From contig NZ_JAABNR010000004.1 of the NCBI RefSeq assembly GCF_009925085.1, forward strand, positions 215,108 to 279,107: a stretch of DNA of 64,000 nt. Reading direction: 5' to 3'. The DNA comes from Stagnihabitans tardus (lineage in GTDB: Bacteria > Pseudomonadota > Alphaproteobacteria > Rhodobacterales > Rhodobacteraceae). The notes beneath the pieces were generated by a model. The model was not told the origin of the DNA and made no database searches. It saw nothing but the letters and a program-made list of their open reading frames with translations. How positions within the stretch are numbered: the stretch's first letter is position 1; every line of letters starts with the position of its first letter. Both the position numbers and the translations under genes were made by a program. Shown here piece after piece: positions 50,529-59,528 of this stretch.

Positions 50529-51761
50529 ATGACCACCCTAGCGCTTGACTTCGGCACCTCGAACTCCGCCGCCGCCCTCTGGCAGGACGGCCGCATCCGC
50601 CGCCTGTCCATCGAGACCGGATCGGATACCCTGCCCACCGCCGTCTTCTTCCCTTCCGACAAGGGGCCCATGCGGCTTGGCCTCGCCGCCGCCATGGCGC
50701 TCTTGCAGGGCGAAGAGGGCCGCTACATGCGGGCGCTGAAATCGGTCCTGGGCTCGGGGCTTTTCCACGAGACCCGGATGATCGGCGGCAAGCGCCGCAC
50801 GCTGTCGGATGTCGTCACCGCCTTCCTGGCCGAGGTCAAATCCCGCGCCGAGGCCGAGGCGGGGCAGGGCTTCACCCGCATCCTCTCGGGCCGCCCGGTG
50901 CATTTCCACCCCGACCCCGCCCGCGATGCCAAGGCGCTGGAGGACCTCACCGCCTGCTACCATGCGGCGGGCTTCGCCGAGGTCGATTTCCTTTTCGAAC
51001 CCGAGGCCGCCGCCCTGGCCGCACATGCCAGCGGCGGCGGGCCTCAGGGCTTCGGCCTCATCGTCGACATCGGCGGCGGCACCTCGGACTATTCGCTTTA
51101 CGAGACCTCCGGGGCCAAGATGAAGGTCCTGGCCAGCCACGGCATCCGCCTCGGCGGCACGGATTTCGACCATGCCATGTCGATGACCCATGCCATGCCC
51201 TGGCTGGGGCGCGGCTCCTCCCTCCACCGCGAGATGGGGGCGGGGGAGGTGCCGATGCCGAACCACCTTTACGTCGACCTCTCGACCTGGGCCCGCATCC
51301 CGCTCCTCTACACGCCCGATGTCCGCAACGAGGTGGCCCAGATGGTCAAGCTGGCGATCAAGCCGCGCCTTCTGCGGCGCCTCGCCCATGTGCTGCAAGC
51401 CGAGCTTGGCCACGAGATCGCCTTCGCGGTCGAGCGCGGCAAGATCAACGCCAATGCGGGGCGCGAGGGCGCGCGGGTTGACCTCTCTTGCGTCGAACCC
51501 GGGCTTGGCGTGCCCGTCACGGCGGAAAGCCTGGAAAAGGCACTCCGCCGCTACCGCGCCCCCCTGCGCGAGGCGGCGGCCGAGTGCTGCCGCAAGGCGG
51601 GCATCGCGCCCGACCGCGTGGCCGAGGTCGTGCTGGTCGGCGGCTCCTCCCTCATGGCCATGGTGGGCCAGGAGGCCCAGGCGCTGTGCCCCAATGCCGC
51701 ACTTCGCGCCTCCGAGCCTTTCACGGCGGTGGTGGACGGCCTCGCACTGGCCACGGCATAG
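50529..51761 (+). CDS. Hsp70-family protein, YegD-like
   Basis: A 410-residue Hsp70/actin-fold ATPase without the substrate-binding domain of DnaK. Phosphate loops are LALDFGTSNSAAALW (4-18) and LIVDIGGGTSDYSLY; the adenosine motif is VVLVGGSSLMAMV. This YegD group has no established client. ATG 50529 begins the family-typical MTTLALDFGTSN; the upstream open frame is rejected. The LpxR-like gene follows after 91 bases. Confidence 0.9.
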   Translation: MTTLALDFGTSNSAAALWQDGRIRRLSIETGSDTLPTAVFFPSDKGPMRLGLAAAMALLQGEEGRYMRALKSVLGSGLFHETRMIGGKRRTLSDVVTAFLAEVKSRAEAEAGQGFTRILSGRPVHFHPDPARDAKALEDLTACYHAAGFAEVDFLFEPEAAALAAHASGGGPQGFGLIVDIGGGTSDYSLYETSGAKMKVLASHGIRLGGTDFDHAMSMTHAMPWLGRGSSLHREMGAGEVPMPNHLYVDLSTWARIPLLYTPDVRNEVAQMVKLAIKPRLLRRLAHVLQAELGHEIAFAVERGKINANAGREGARVDLSCVEPGLGVPVTAESLEKALRRYRAPLREAAAECCRKAGIAPDRVAEVVLVGGSSLMAMVGQEAQALCPNAALRASEPFTAVVDGLALATA

Positions 51762-51852
51762 CTGCAACGGCGGCGGATTGTTTGCGCCTTGGCCACTTGA
51801 CGGGGCAGGGGGGCAAGGGTCAGGCTTGCGGCCTGGTTGGCGGAGACTCCTC

Positions 51853-52770
51853 GTGAAGAAAATCGGCAAGGCCCTGGTTCTGGCGCTGGCGGCGACCCTG
51901 ACGCTGGCCGCCCCGCAAGCGGCGCATGCCGAAGGCAAGGTCGTCCTTGGCTGGGGGCGGATGTTCAACAACGACGCGATCGGCGATGGCCATGACCGCT
52001 GGCGGACCGGGTCCTACACGCTCAGCGTGATCCGCGCGCCCTCCTTCACCGGGGATTTGCCCGTGACGATGGGCGAGCTGCTGGAATGGCGGCTTTCCAC
52101 CCAGATCGTGGCGCCTGCCAACCTCTCGGCCCCCGCGCCGGGAGATCGGCGCTATGCCGGGATGCTGTCGGTGGGCGTCCACAGCCAGTCGCTCTGGCAG
52201 GGGATGGAGCTGGACCTCGGCGGCGACCTCGTGGCCATCGGCCCGATGACCGGGGTCTCACGCGTGCAGAAATGGGTCCATAACGCGCTGGGGATCGACG
52301 AGCCCAATACCTCGCAGCAGATCACCGACCGTGTCATCCCGACGGTCTCGGCCGAACTCGCCCGTCCTTTCGAGTTGGGAGGCGCCGTCCTCCGCCCCTT
52401 CGTCGCAGCCCAGGCCGGGGTCGAGACCTTTGCCCGGATCGGCGCCGACGTGACCCTCGGCGCCTTTGGCCGCCAATCGGTCATGGTGCGCGATGGCGTG
52501 ACCGGCCAGCGCTACCGCGCAGCGCCCTCGGTGCTGGTGCCGGGCTTCAGCCTGGTGGCGGGCGGAGACCTGACGCGCGTCTTCGACAGCGTGCTTCTGC
52601 CCTCGAACGGTCCGGCGCCGACCGACACGCGCTCGCGCCTGCGCGCCGGGGTCCATTGGCAGGGCGCCCGCGCCTCGGCCTTCTACGGCCTGACCTGGCT
52701 TTCGGAAGAGTTCCAGGGACAGGGCAGCGGCCAGCTCCTGGGCTCCCTGTCGTTCAACCTGCGGTTCTGA
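51853..52770 (+). CDS. LpxR-like lipid A deacylase (outer membrane)
   Basis: A 305-residue protein with a Sec signal (MKKIGKALVLALAATLTLAA, cut near AHA-EG) and a beta-barrel pattern ending in Phe (SLSFNLRF). It fits the LpxR lipid A 3'-O-deacylase family: N40-D41 in FNNDAIGDG, S54-Y55-T56, and His143 in VQKWVHNALG match the catalytic positions as I recall them. It would remodel lipid A. GTG 51853 has GGAG seven bases upstream and gives a clean signal peptide. Confidence 0.82.
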   Translation: MKKIGKALVLALAATLTLAAPQAAHAEGKVVLGWGRMFNNDAIGDGHDRWRTGSYTLSVIRAPSFTGDLPVTMGELLEWRLSTQIVAPANLSAPAPGDRRYAGMLSVGVHSQSLWQGMELDLGGDLVAIGPMTGVSRVQKWVHNALGIDEPNTSQQITDRVIPTVSAELARPFELGGAVLRPFVAAQAGVETFARIGADVTLGAFGRQSVMVRDGVTGQRYRAAPSVLVPGFSLVAGGDLTRVFDSVLLPSNGPAPTDTRSRLRAGVHWQGARASAFYGLTWLSEEFQGQGSGQLLGSLSFNLRF

Positions 52771-52863
52771 CGCGACAATCTTCCGGGGGTTGTGGTCAGC
52801 CCCCGGTCTCTCGCCACATATTGTGCAAAAGCGAATCACCGGCGATTTTCCGCTGGCAAAAGG

Positions 52864-52878
52864 TTAATGATTCGTTAA
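52864..52878. promoter_or_regulatory. CtrA-type box with embedded GANTC
   Basis: TTAA-TGATTCG-TTAA is a perfect TTAA-N7-TTAA match to the CtrA full site, and the spacer holds GATTC, a CcrM-type methylation site. It ends 36 bases before the Hint-domain start; an AT-rich CATAAAAATAAG (52887-52898) could serve as the -10 region. Regulation by CtrA is inference. Confidence 0.55.
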
Positions 52879-52914
52879 TCTGACCTCATAAAAATAAGAG
52901 CAGGCAAGACAGGC

Positions 52915-53970
52915 ATGAACACGGGCTCTCAGGGCACGTTCGTCATATCCTGGTCGCAAACGGAAACGGATGGCGTCAAGGCAGCGCCGCTGGACCTTCT
53001 GACCCTTGGCGTCACCTGGCGCTGGGGCGGGGAGCCCGTGCGGGTCGATGGCCCCTCCGACATGTTGCGGCTGGAGGGGGCGGAAGGAGCGGCGGATCTG
53101 CGCAGGCGGGCCGCGCGGATGGTGCGTCGGCTGATCGGGGCGGCGGTGGCCAAGGGCGCCGCGCCCGAGGCCGAGGAGGACATGGCCGATCAAGGCTTTG
53201 CCCTGACCGATGGGCATGAGACCTGGGTCGTGACGCTTCTGACGGTGCCCGATACCGGGGCTCTGCTTCTGATGGTCCTGGGCGAGATGCCGCCACGCGA
53301 CCGCGATCTTTGGGTGACACAGGTGGCCATCGACCGGGGCCGCGTCAGCGGGGCGCGCGGCGCTCGCGGGGTAATCTGCTTCACCCCCGATACGATGCTG
53401 GCGACGCCCGGGGGGCCGCGCCTGATCCAGTCCCTGCGGGCGGGTGACCTGGTCCTGACCCGCGATGCTGGGCCGCAGCCGGTGCTCTGGACCGGCCATC
53501 GCCGCATGACCGGGGCGCGGCTCTACGCCATGCCGCACCTGCGCCCGATCCGCATCAAGGCCGAGGCGATGGGCGCAGGCCAGCCGCAGCCTGACCTGGT
53601 GGTCTCGCCCCAGCACCGGATCGTGATGCAGGGCCCCGCCGCGCGGGCGCTTTTCAACAGCGACGAGGTCCTGGTGCGCGCCGAGGACCTGGTCAACGAC
53701 ACGACGATCCTTCTGGACCGCAGCCTGCGCGAGGTGACCTATGTCCATGTGCTCCTGGAGGCGCATCAGGTGATCTGGGCCAATGGCGTCTTGACCGAAA
53801 GCTTCCACCCCGCCCATGCGGCGCTGGACAGCTTGGACCCGGTCCAGCGCGCGGGGCTGATGGAGATCTTCCCGGGCCTGGCCGCCGATCCGACGGCCTA
53901 TGGGCCCCATGCCAGGCGCAACCTTTCGGGCTCCGAAGCCGCGATCCTGCGGCATGACCTGGGGATCTAG
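52915..53970 (+). CDS. Hint (hedgehog/intein) domain protein
   Basis: A 351-residue protein. Residues 1-150 are unassigned; 152-300 form a Hint domain with block A ICFTPDTMLATPGG (nucleophile Cys155), GDLVLTRDAGPQPVLWTGHR, SPQHRIVM and LLEAHQVIWANG. Such proteins are common in Rhodobacteraceae and resemble self-splicing or self-cleaving modules, though here no classic C-terminal His-Asn junction is seen, so cleavage is uncertain. There is no signal peptide. The promoter carries a CtrA-like box. Confidence 0.85.
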   Translation: MNTGSQGTFVISWSQTETDGVKAAPLDLLTLGVTWRWGGEPVRVDGPSDMLRLEGAEGAADLRRRAARMVRRLIGAAVAKGAAPEAEEDMADQGFALTDGHETWVVTLLTVPDTGALLLMVLGEMPPRDRDLWVTQVAIDRGRVSGARGARGVICFTPDTMLATPGGPRLIQSLRAGDLVLTRDAGPQPVLWTGHRRMTGARLYAMPHLRPIRIKAEAMGAGQPQPDLVVSPQHRIVMQGPAARALFNSDEVLVRAEDLVNDTTILLDRSLREVTYVHVLLEAHQVIWANGVLTESFHPAHAALDSLDPVQRAGLMEIFPGLAADPTAYGPHARRNLSGSEAAILRHDLGI

Positions 53971-54062
53971 CTTACCCCCCTGCCTGAAAGGGGGGGAGAC
54001 GACCGGCAGCCAGTAGGGGGGCAGCCGGATCTCGGGCGCGGCGGCCTCCTCGTCCGCCGCGC

Positions 54063-54174
54063 CCTTTTCATTCTGGCGCGAATACCCGCCCCTTGTGCTT
54101 TCAATTTGGCCCAAATACTCCCTTCCTGTCCGGCCCCACGGCCCTTGTCCTTTCATGCTTGCCGAAATACGCCC
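54063..54174 (-). repeat. Array of repeat tails upstream of rpsD
   Basis: Minus-oriented tails at 54098-54122 (plus-strand CTTTCAATTTGGCCCAAATA) and 54150-54174 (CTTTCATGCTTGCCGAAATA), 52 bases apart, with a diverged copy at about 54063-54090. The array ends 16 bases before the rpsD -35 box. With the leader, this accounts for the gap 53971-54341. Confidence 0.75.
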
Positions 54175-54190
54175 TTCTGCCTTCCCCCCG

Positions 54191-54219
54191 TTGACTCTCC
54201 CCCGCCGCCCGCCTATACG
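54191..54219 (+). promoter_or_regulatory. Sigma70 promoter of rpsD
   Basis: TTGACT (54191-54196), 17-base spacer, TATACG (54214-54219). This gives a 5' leader of roughly 115 bases before the rpsD ATG. Confidence 0.75.
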
Positions 54220-54228
54220 CCCCCCAGT

Positions 54229-54249
54229 CCCGCATTCTGCGGGGCTTTT
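54229..54249 (+). terminator. Terminator-like hairpin in the rpsD leader
   Basis: CCCGCA-TTC-TGCGGG (54229-54243) followed by GCTTTT, at about the expected transcription start. S4 represses its own operon in other bacteria; whether this stem takes part is unknown. Confidence 0.4.
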
Positions 54250-54341
54250 CATTGGTGTTGGTGGACCCCGCAAGGGGAAGCCTGTCGCCCGGGGAAACCC
54301 GGGAAAGGACAACGCCCTTCACTGTCAGAAGGAGATCAGCG

Positions 54342-54962
54342 ATGACCAAACGCACCGCTGCCAAGTACAAGATCGACCGCCGCATGGGCGAAAACATCTG
54401 GGGCCGTCCCAAGTCGCCGCTGAACAAGCGCGAATACGGTCCCGGCCAGCACGGCCAGCGCCGCAAGGGCAAGCTTTCCGACTTCGGCACGCAGCTGCGC
54501 GCCAAGCAGAAGCTGAAGGGCTATTACGGCGACCTGACCGAAAAGCAGTTCCGCAAGATCTATGCCGACGCCGACCGCTCGCGCGGGGATACCGGCGAGG
54601 CCCTGATCGGCTTCCTCGAGCGTCGCCTGGATGCGGTGGTCTACCGCGCCAAGCTGGTGCCGACCGTCTTCGCCGCCCGCCAGTTCGTCAACCACGGCCA
54701 CGTCACCGTGAACGGCAAGCGCGTCAACATCGCCTCCTACCGTGTCTCGGAAGGCGACGTCATCGCCGTCCGTGAAAAGTCGCGCCAGATGGCCGCGATC
54801 ACCGAGGCCCTGGCCCTGACCGAGCGCGACGTTCCCGATTACCTGGAAGTCGACACCCAGAAGCTGACGGTCAAGTTCGTCCGCACCCCCGGCCTTTCGG
54901 ACGTGCCCTATCCGGTCGTCATGGAGCCGAACCTGGTCGTCGAATACTACGCCAAGAACTAA
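54342..54962 (+). CDS. rpsD: 30S ribosomal protein S4
   Basis: A 206-residue primary rRNA-binding protein that starts 16S rRNA body assembly. The N-terminal [38 protein letters not shown] and the S4 RNA-binding domain ([29 protein letters not shown]) are clear. ATG 54342 has AAGGAG seven bases upstream; the 30-codon longer frame is leader sequence. Own promoter and terminator, so probably monocistronic. Confidence 0.98.
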   Translation: MTKRTAAKYKIDRRMGENIWGRPKSPLNKREYGPGQHGQRRKGKLSDFGTQLRAKQKLKGYYGDLTEKQFRKIYADADRSRGDTGEALIGFLERRLDAVVYRAKLVPTVFAARQFVNHGHVTVNGKRVNIASYRVSEGDVIAVREKSRQMAAITEALALTERDVPDYLEVDTQKLTVKFVRTPGLSDVPYPVVMEPNLVVEYYAKN

Positions 54963-55010
54963 GCCCGATTTGGGGCAGCGGCGGGGTAAACCCGCCCACC
55001 CCAAGGTGAA

Positions 55011-55038
55011 AAAGGCCCGCCAGCCACGGCGGGCCTTT
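55011..55038 (+). terminator. Terminator of rpsD
   Basis: AAAGGCCCGCC (55011-55021), loop of six, GGCGGGCCTTT (55028-55038): a perfect 11-bp stem 48 bases after the stop. Confidence 0.9.
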
Positions 55039-55099
55039 GCATTTCCGTCGCACTTGGCCCAGAAGATGGGTCTCGTGCCCCCTCATGCCGGAAGAGAGA

Positions 55100-55639
55100 A
55101 TGTCCGACCCGAAGAAACCCACGATCGAAACCCGCTTCGAGCAGGCGCTCTTTGCCTCGCGCTGGCTCATGGCGCCGATGTATCTTTGCCTTGTCCTCTC
55201 GCTGGTCATCCTGACGGTGATCTTCGTGCGCGAGACCGTGGCCATGGTGCCCCATATCCTGGACATGTCGGCCGATGAGAGCATCCTGGCGATCCTGACG
55301 CTGATCGACCTGTCGCTGGCGGGGAACCTGATGCTTCTGGTGATCTTCACCGGCTATGAGAACTTCGTCTCGAAGCTGGACATCGAGGATGCCAAGGACC
55401 GGCCCGACTGGATGGGCAAGGTCGATTTCTCGGGGCTGAAGCTGAAGCTGATTTCCTCGGTTGTGGCGATCTCGGGGATCCACTTGCTCAAGGTCTTCAT
55501 GGAGCTGGGCCACGGCGGGGACCATGGCCCCACGCCGGAAACGCTGCAAATGATGGTGATCGTTCACCTGGCCTTCGTGGTCTCGGGCGTGCTCTTGGCG
55601 CTGATGGATTACATCTCGGCCAAGACCGCCGCTCACTGA
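55100..55639 (+). CDS. UPF0114/YqhA-family membrane protein
   Basis: A 179-residue protein of the TIGR00645/YqhA family with about four hydrophobic segments (LMAPMYLCLVLSLVILTVIF, then ILTLIDLSLAGNLMLLVIF, later LISSVVAISGIHLLKVF and MVIVHLAFVVSGVLLALMDY). The conserved phrase FTGYENFVSKLD is typical. Function is not established. ATG 55100 matches the usual MSDPKKPTIETRFEQ-like start. It is convergent with the sulfotransferase, with a 7-base overlap of the 3' ends. Confidence 0.92.
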   Translation: MSDPKKPTIETRFEQALFASRWLMAPMYLCLVLSLVILTVIFVRETVAMVPHILDMSADESILAILTLIDLSLAGNLMLLVIFTGYENFVSKLDIEDAKDRPDWMGKVDFSGLKLKLISSVVAISGIHLLKVFMELGHGGDHGPTPETLQMMVIVHLAFVVSGVLLALMDYISAKTAAH

Positions 55640-56442
55640 GCCTTTTTGGGCGGCCGGCCCTTGGCCGCCCAGATCGCGTCGCGGTGGCGGCGCAGGACGG
55701 TCTGGACATAGGTATAGGCCGCCTGGTCCATGTGGTTGACCTCGCGGATCATCTCGCGCATGGCGGCCGTCACCTCGACCTGGGTGTCCTTGGTGTCGGG
55801 GGTCTTGCGCTTGTGTTCGGTCGGCATGAGCCCCTTGTGGCCCATGCAGCCGAAGATCGACGAAAACGAGATCGGATACATCTCCAGAAGGCCAACGAAA
55901 GTGAACTCCCTGCCGATGCGCTCGATCAGCTCTTCGGGCGACAGGGCATCGCGCGAGCCGGTCATGAACAGCGTCGTCTTGTTTTGCGACGCGGGCGACT
56001 CGACATAGCTTTCCAGCGTCGGGAATTCCTTCATGAACTCCTGGTAGGGCGGGTGCATCGGCGTGCGCTGATAGCGGTAGTCCGAGATGACCCGGGCGAC
56101 GGGGTCACGCATGAAGGTCACGACGCGGCAATCCGGCCTTGCGGCGCGCAGGGTCTCGTAATGACCCCAGACCACATGCCCCGAGGCCGAGCGGAAGTCC
56201 TTCGTCTGCATCTCGGCGACGAAGTCGGCGATCACGCCGCCCATCTGGTCCGTCGTCGACACATCGGTCCTGGTGTAATCGACATGGATGTTGCGATAGG
56301 GCCGCATCTTGGAGGCCAGCTCGGAAGAAAACGACGATCCGGCCGTCTTGGGGATATGCATGAAGAACCAGAACGAGTCCTTGGCCGCCTCTTGCGAGAT
56401 ATAGTCACTCAGCGACATGGTTTCGAGGTCGGCGAAGGGCAC
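55633..56442 (-). CDS. Sulfotransferase-family protein
   Basis: A 269-residue PAPS-dependent sulfotransferase-like enzyme. The 5'-phosphosulfate loop is HIPKTAGSSF (29-38), and the 3'-phosphate site is FMRDPVARVISDY (110-122). The acceptor is unknown; similar genes act on surface glycans or lipids. GTG 56442 is preferred, with AGGAAG six bases upstream; ATG 56418 has none. On the minus strand a TTGACA (56498-56503) upstream is a good -35, but no clear -10 follows. Confidence 0.88.
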   Translation of the reverse strand: MPFADLETMSLSDYISQEAAKDSFWFFMHIPKTAGSSFSSELASKMRPYRNIHVDYTRTDVSTTDQMGGVIADFVAEMQTKDFRSASGHVVWGHYETLRAARPDCRVVTFMRDPVARVISDYRYQRTPMHPPYQEFMKEFPTLESYVESPASQNKTTLFMTGSRDALSPEELIERIGREFTFVGLLEMYPISFSSIFGCMGHKGLMPTEHKRKTPDTKDTQVEVTAAMREMIREVNHMDQAAYTYVQTVLRRHRDAIWAAKGRPPKKAQ

Positions 56443-56634
56443 TTGGAACTTCCTGCATCTGTATATGACAATCCTATCAGCCGTTATTTTGCCCTGCTGT
56501 CAAGGGGGCGCCGGGGCCACCCGCCGGGTCGAGTGGTTAACGTTTGCAAAGCGCGGCTTGCGGGGAAAAGCCAATTCCCGCTGGCAAAGCGCCGCCCCCA
56601 AGGCTAAAACCCCGGCAGCATTTCGAGGAAGAAG

Positions 56635-57717
56635 ATGAACGACATCCGCCCGCAACCCGGCATCATGGACATCGCGCTGTATGAGGGCGGCAAGGCCTCG
56701 GTCGCGGGGGTGACGAATGTCGTCAAACTCTCGTCGAACGAGAACCCTTTCGGCCCCTCGGACCGCGCCAAGGAGGCCTTCTCGCGGTCGGTGCATCAGA
56801 TCCACCGCTATCCCTCGACCGACCATGCGGGACTGCGGGGCGCGATCGGCGAGGTCCATGGGCTGGACCCCGCAAGGATCATCTGCGGTGTGGGCTCGGA
56901 CGAGATCATCACCTTCCTGTGCCAGGCCTATGCGGGCCCCAAGGACGAGGTCGTCTTCACCGAACACGGTTTCCTGATGTATCGCATTTCGGCCTTGGCG
57001 GTCGGCGCCACCCCGGTCGAAGTGGCCGAGCGGGAGCGGACCACCGATGTCGATGCGATCCTGGCCGCCTGCAACCGGCGCACGAAGCTGGTCTTCATCG
57101 CCAATCCGAACAACCCGACCGGCACGATGATCCCGATCTCCGAGATCGAGCGGCTGGCCTCCAAGCTGCCGTCGCAGGCCATTCTCGTCCTGGACGGCGC
57201 CTATGCCGAATATGTCGAGGGCTATGACGGCGGGGCAGAGATCGCCACGCGTCGGGAAAACGTCGTCATGACGCGGACCTTCTCCAAGATCTACGGGCTT
57301 GGCGGGCTGCGGATCGGTTGGGGTTACGGCCCCAAGGCGATCATCGATGTCTTGAACCGCATCCGGGGGCCGTTCAACCTGTCCAACACCCAGCTCGACG
57401 CTGCCGAGGCCGCCGTGCGCGACCAGGATTACGTCCAGCGCTGCCGGGCCGACAATGCCAAGATGCGCCATTGGCTCTCCGAGGCCCTGGCGGGGCTTGG
57501 CGTGCCTTCGGATGTTTCGATGGCCAATTTCATCCTCGCCCGCTTTGCCAGCGTGGCCGAGGCCGAGGCCTGCGACCTTTTCCTGCAGGGCCAGGGGCTG
57601 ATCGTGCGCCGCGTGGCCAGCTACAAGCTGCCGCATTGCCTGCGCATCACGGTCGGGGACGAGGCCTCTTGCCGGCGCGTCGCCCATGCCATCGGCCAGT
57701 TCAAGGGGATGAAATGA
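56635..57717 (+). CDS. hisC: Histidinol-phosphate/aromatic aminotransferase
   Basis: A 360-residue PLP enzyme converting imidazole-acetol phosphate and glutamate to histidinol phosphate; many members also transaminate aromatic oxo acids. Motifs are [22 protein letters not shown] and PLP Lys218 in [15 protein letters not shown]. It is coupled by ATGA to a prephenate/arogenate dehydrogenase gene, which suggests a role in tyrosine synthesis in addition to or instead of histidine. GAGGAAG precedes ATG 56635. Confidence 0.94.
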   Translation: MNDIRPQPGIMDIALYEGGKASVAGVTNVVKLSSNENPFGPSDRAKEAFSRSVHQIHRYPSTDHAGLRGAIGEVHGLDPARIICGVGSDEIITFLCQAYAGPKDEVVFTEHGFLMYRISALAVGATPVEVAERERTTDVDAILAACNRRTKLVFIANPNNPTGTMIPISEIERLASKLPSQAILVLDGAYAEYVEGYDGGAEIATRRENVVMTRTFSKIYGLGGLRIGWGYGPKAIIDVLNRIRGPFNLSNTQLDAAEAAVRDQDYVQRCRADNAKMRHWLSEALAGLGVPSDVSMANFILARFASVAEAEACDLFLQGQGLIVRRVASYKLPHCLRITVGDEASCRRVAHAIGQFKGMK

Positions 57718-58622
57718 TCTATCAAAAGGTCGCCCTGATCGGCCTTGGGCTGATCGCCTCCTCGATGGCCCATGCGATGAAGGGCCATGTGGGTCAGATC
57801 GTGGGCCATGCCAAGTCGCAGGAAACCCGCGACACCGCGCTGGAAATCGGCCTTTGCGACCAGGTCTTTGCCACGGCAGCCGAGGCGGTCGCGGGGGCCG
57901 ACCTCGTCGTCCTGGCCGTGCCGGTCGGCGCCATGGGCGCGCTTGCCGCCGAAATCGCGCCGCATCTGAAGCCCGGCTGCACCGTCACCGATGTGGGCTC
58001 GGTCAAGCAGGCGGTGATTGCCGCCGTGGCCCCCCATCTGCCCGAGGGCGTTGCCTTCATCCCCGGCCACCCGATGGCGGGGACCGAGTATTCCGGGCCG
58101 CGCTCGGGCTTTGCCACGCTGTTCGTCAACCGCTGGTGGCTTCTGACCCCGGGTGAGGACGTGGCCCCCAAGGCCATCGAGACCCTGACCGCGCTTCTGG
58201 TCGCCATGGGGGCCAAGGTCAACACCATGACGCCGGAACACCATGACCAGGTCCTGGCCGTGGTCTCTCACACCCCGCACCTGATCGCCTATACGATGGT
58301 GGGGGTGGCCGATCACGTGGCGCAGGTCTCGAACTCCGAAGTCATCGAGTATTCGGCATCGGGTTTCCGCGACTTCACCCGGATCGCGGCCTCTGATCCC
58401 ACCATGTGGCGCGACGTGTTCCTGACCAACAAGGACGCGGTGCTGGACATTCTGGGCCGCTTTGCCGAGGAGCTTTTCGTCCTGCAACGTGCCATCCGCA
58501 TGGGCGACGGCGACCACCTCTTCGACTATTTCACCCGCACCCGCGCCATCCGTCGCGGCATCATCGAGGCCGGCCAGGACACCGCCGCCGCTGATTTCGG
58601 CCGCGTCGCGGTGAAGACGTGA
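57714..58622 (+). CDS. tyrC: Prephenate/arogenate dehydrogenase
   Basis: A 302-residue NAD(P)-dependent enzyme of tyrosine synthesis. Rossmann motif [10 protein letters not shown] (9-18) differs from the usual GLIGSS by an Ala. Catalytic and substrate blocks include [26 protein letters not shown] and [19 protein letters not shown]. Cyclohexadienyl (prephenate or arogenate) specificity cannot be decided. Overlaps hisC (ATGA) before it and the extensin-like gene (GTGA) after it, making a three-gene coupled operon. Confidence 0.94.
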   Translation: MIYQKVALIGLGLIASSMAHAMKGHVGQIVGHAKSQETRDTALEIGLCDQVFATAAEAVAGADLVVLAVPVGAMGALAAEIAPHLKPGCTVTDVGSVKQAVIAAVAPHLPEGVAFIPGHPMAGTEYSGPRSGFATLFVNRWWLLTPGEDVAPKAIETLTALLVAMGAKVNTMTPEHHDQVLAVVSHTPHLIAYTMVGVADHVAQVSNSEVIEYSASGFRDFTRIAASDPTMWRDVFLTNKDAVLDILGRFAEELFVLQRAIRMGDGDHLFDYFTRTRAIRRGIIEAGQDTAAADFGRVAVKT

Positions 58623-59443
58623 GGCTGGCGGCCGCGCTCCTTTGCCTGTTTCCGGGGCTCCTTTGGGCCCAGGACGCGAGCCAGCGCCCGAAGCCGCGCC
58701 CCTTCCTGGCCGAAGCTGCCCAGCCCGCGGCAATACAAGACGCCGCGCCCCTCCTGCGTCCGAAGCCCCGGCCCCTGGGACTGGTTCCCGTCGTCGCAGC
58801 CGTCCAGGTGGCAGAGGTCGAACGCTTTGGCCCGCGCCCGAGACCCCGGCCCCAGGGCCTCGGCGCGCCCGAGGCCGAGGTGATCCTGGCCGCCGCGCCC
58901 CAGCCGGAACCCCAGGTGCAAAAGCCCGGGCGCCAGACGATGAAGGGCGCGGTCTGTGGCCGGGCCGAGATCAAGGGCCGCCAGCTTGCAGCCATGCGAT
59001 CGACCCGCCGGGGCTGCGGCATTGCCGAGCCGGTCGAGGTGACCTCGATTGCAGGCGTTACCCTTTCGCCCGCGCCGACGATCAACTGCGAGGCCGCCTC
59101 GGCGATCTCGGACTGGATCAGCGGCGCCCTGCAACCGGCCTTCAACAACCAGGTGGCGCAACTCCGCGTCGCCGACAGCTATTCCTGCCGCCCCCGCAAC
59201 AATGTGCGCGGCAACCCGCCCTCGGTCCATGGCAAGGGCGAGGCCATCGACTTCTCCGCCGTCGTCCTGACCAGTGGCAAGGCCGTCGAGGTCAAGTCAC
59301 GCCTGGATCGGCGCTGGCAAAAGGCCCGCAAGAACGCCTGCGGGATCTTTACCGTCATCCTGGGGCCGGGGTCGGATGGCTACCACGAGACCCATATTCA
59401 CCTGGACGTCAGCCAGCACGGCGGGCGTCCCTATTGCAGGTAG
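58619..59443 (+). CDS. Extensin-like C-domain secreted protein
   Basis: A 274-residue exported protein. A signal peptide ([18 protein letters not shown]) is followed by a Pro/Arg-rich region with repeated RPKPRP-type units (about 22-75) and a C-terminal extensin-like domain (about 110-274) containing SYSCRPRNN, HGKGEAIDFSA and HETHIHLDVSQ. The His/Asp pattern resembles LAS-type (VanY/peptidase M15-like) metal sites. It may act on the cell wall; unproven. GTG start overlaps the tyrC stop. Confidence 0.9.
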   Translation: MRLAAALLCLFPGLLWAQDASQRPKPRPFLAEAAQPAAIQDAAPLLRPKPRPLGLVPVVAAVQVAEVERFGPRPRPRPQGLGAPEAEVILAAAPQPEPQVQKPGRQTMKGAVCGRAEIKGRQLAAMRSTRRGCGIAEPVEVTSIAGVTLSPAPTINCEAASAISDWISGALQPAFNNQVAQLRVADSYSCRPRNNVRGNPPSVHGKGEAIDFSAVVLTSGKAVEVKSRLDRRWQKARKNACGIFTVILGPGSDGYHETHIHLDVSQHGGRPYCR

Positions 59444-59467
59444 GCCCCGAGGGCTTGGCGAAACCTT

Positions 59468-59528
59468 GCCCTATGGCAGATAGGGCGCCCTGACTTGGCA
59501 GAATTGCGCCCTATGGCAGATAGGGCGC
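59468..59528. repeat. 40-bp tandem duplication with hairpin
   Basis: GCCCTATGGCAGATAGGGCGC occurs at 59468 and at 59508, exactly 40 bases apart, each a CCCTAT-ggcag-ATAGGG hairpin. The second copy contains the last codons (PYLP) and stop of the DUF2125 gene, so the gene end and terminator were duplicated between the convergent genes. Confidence 0.75.
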
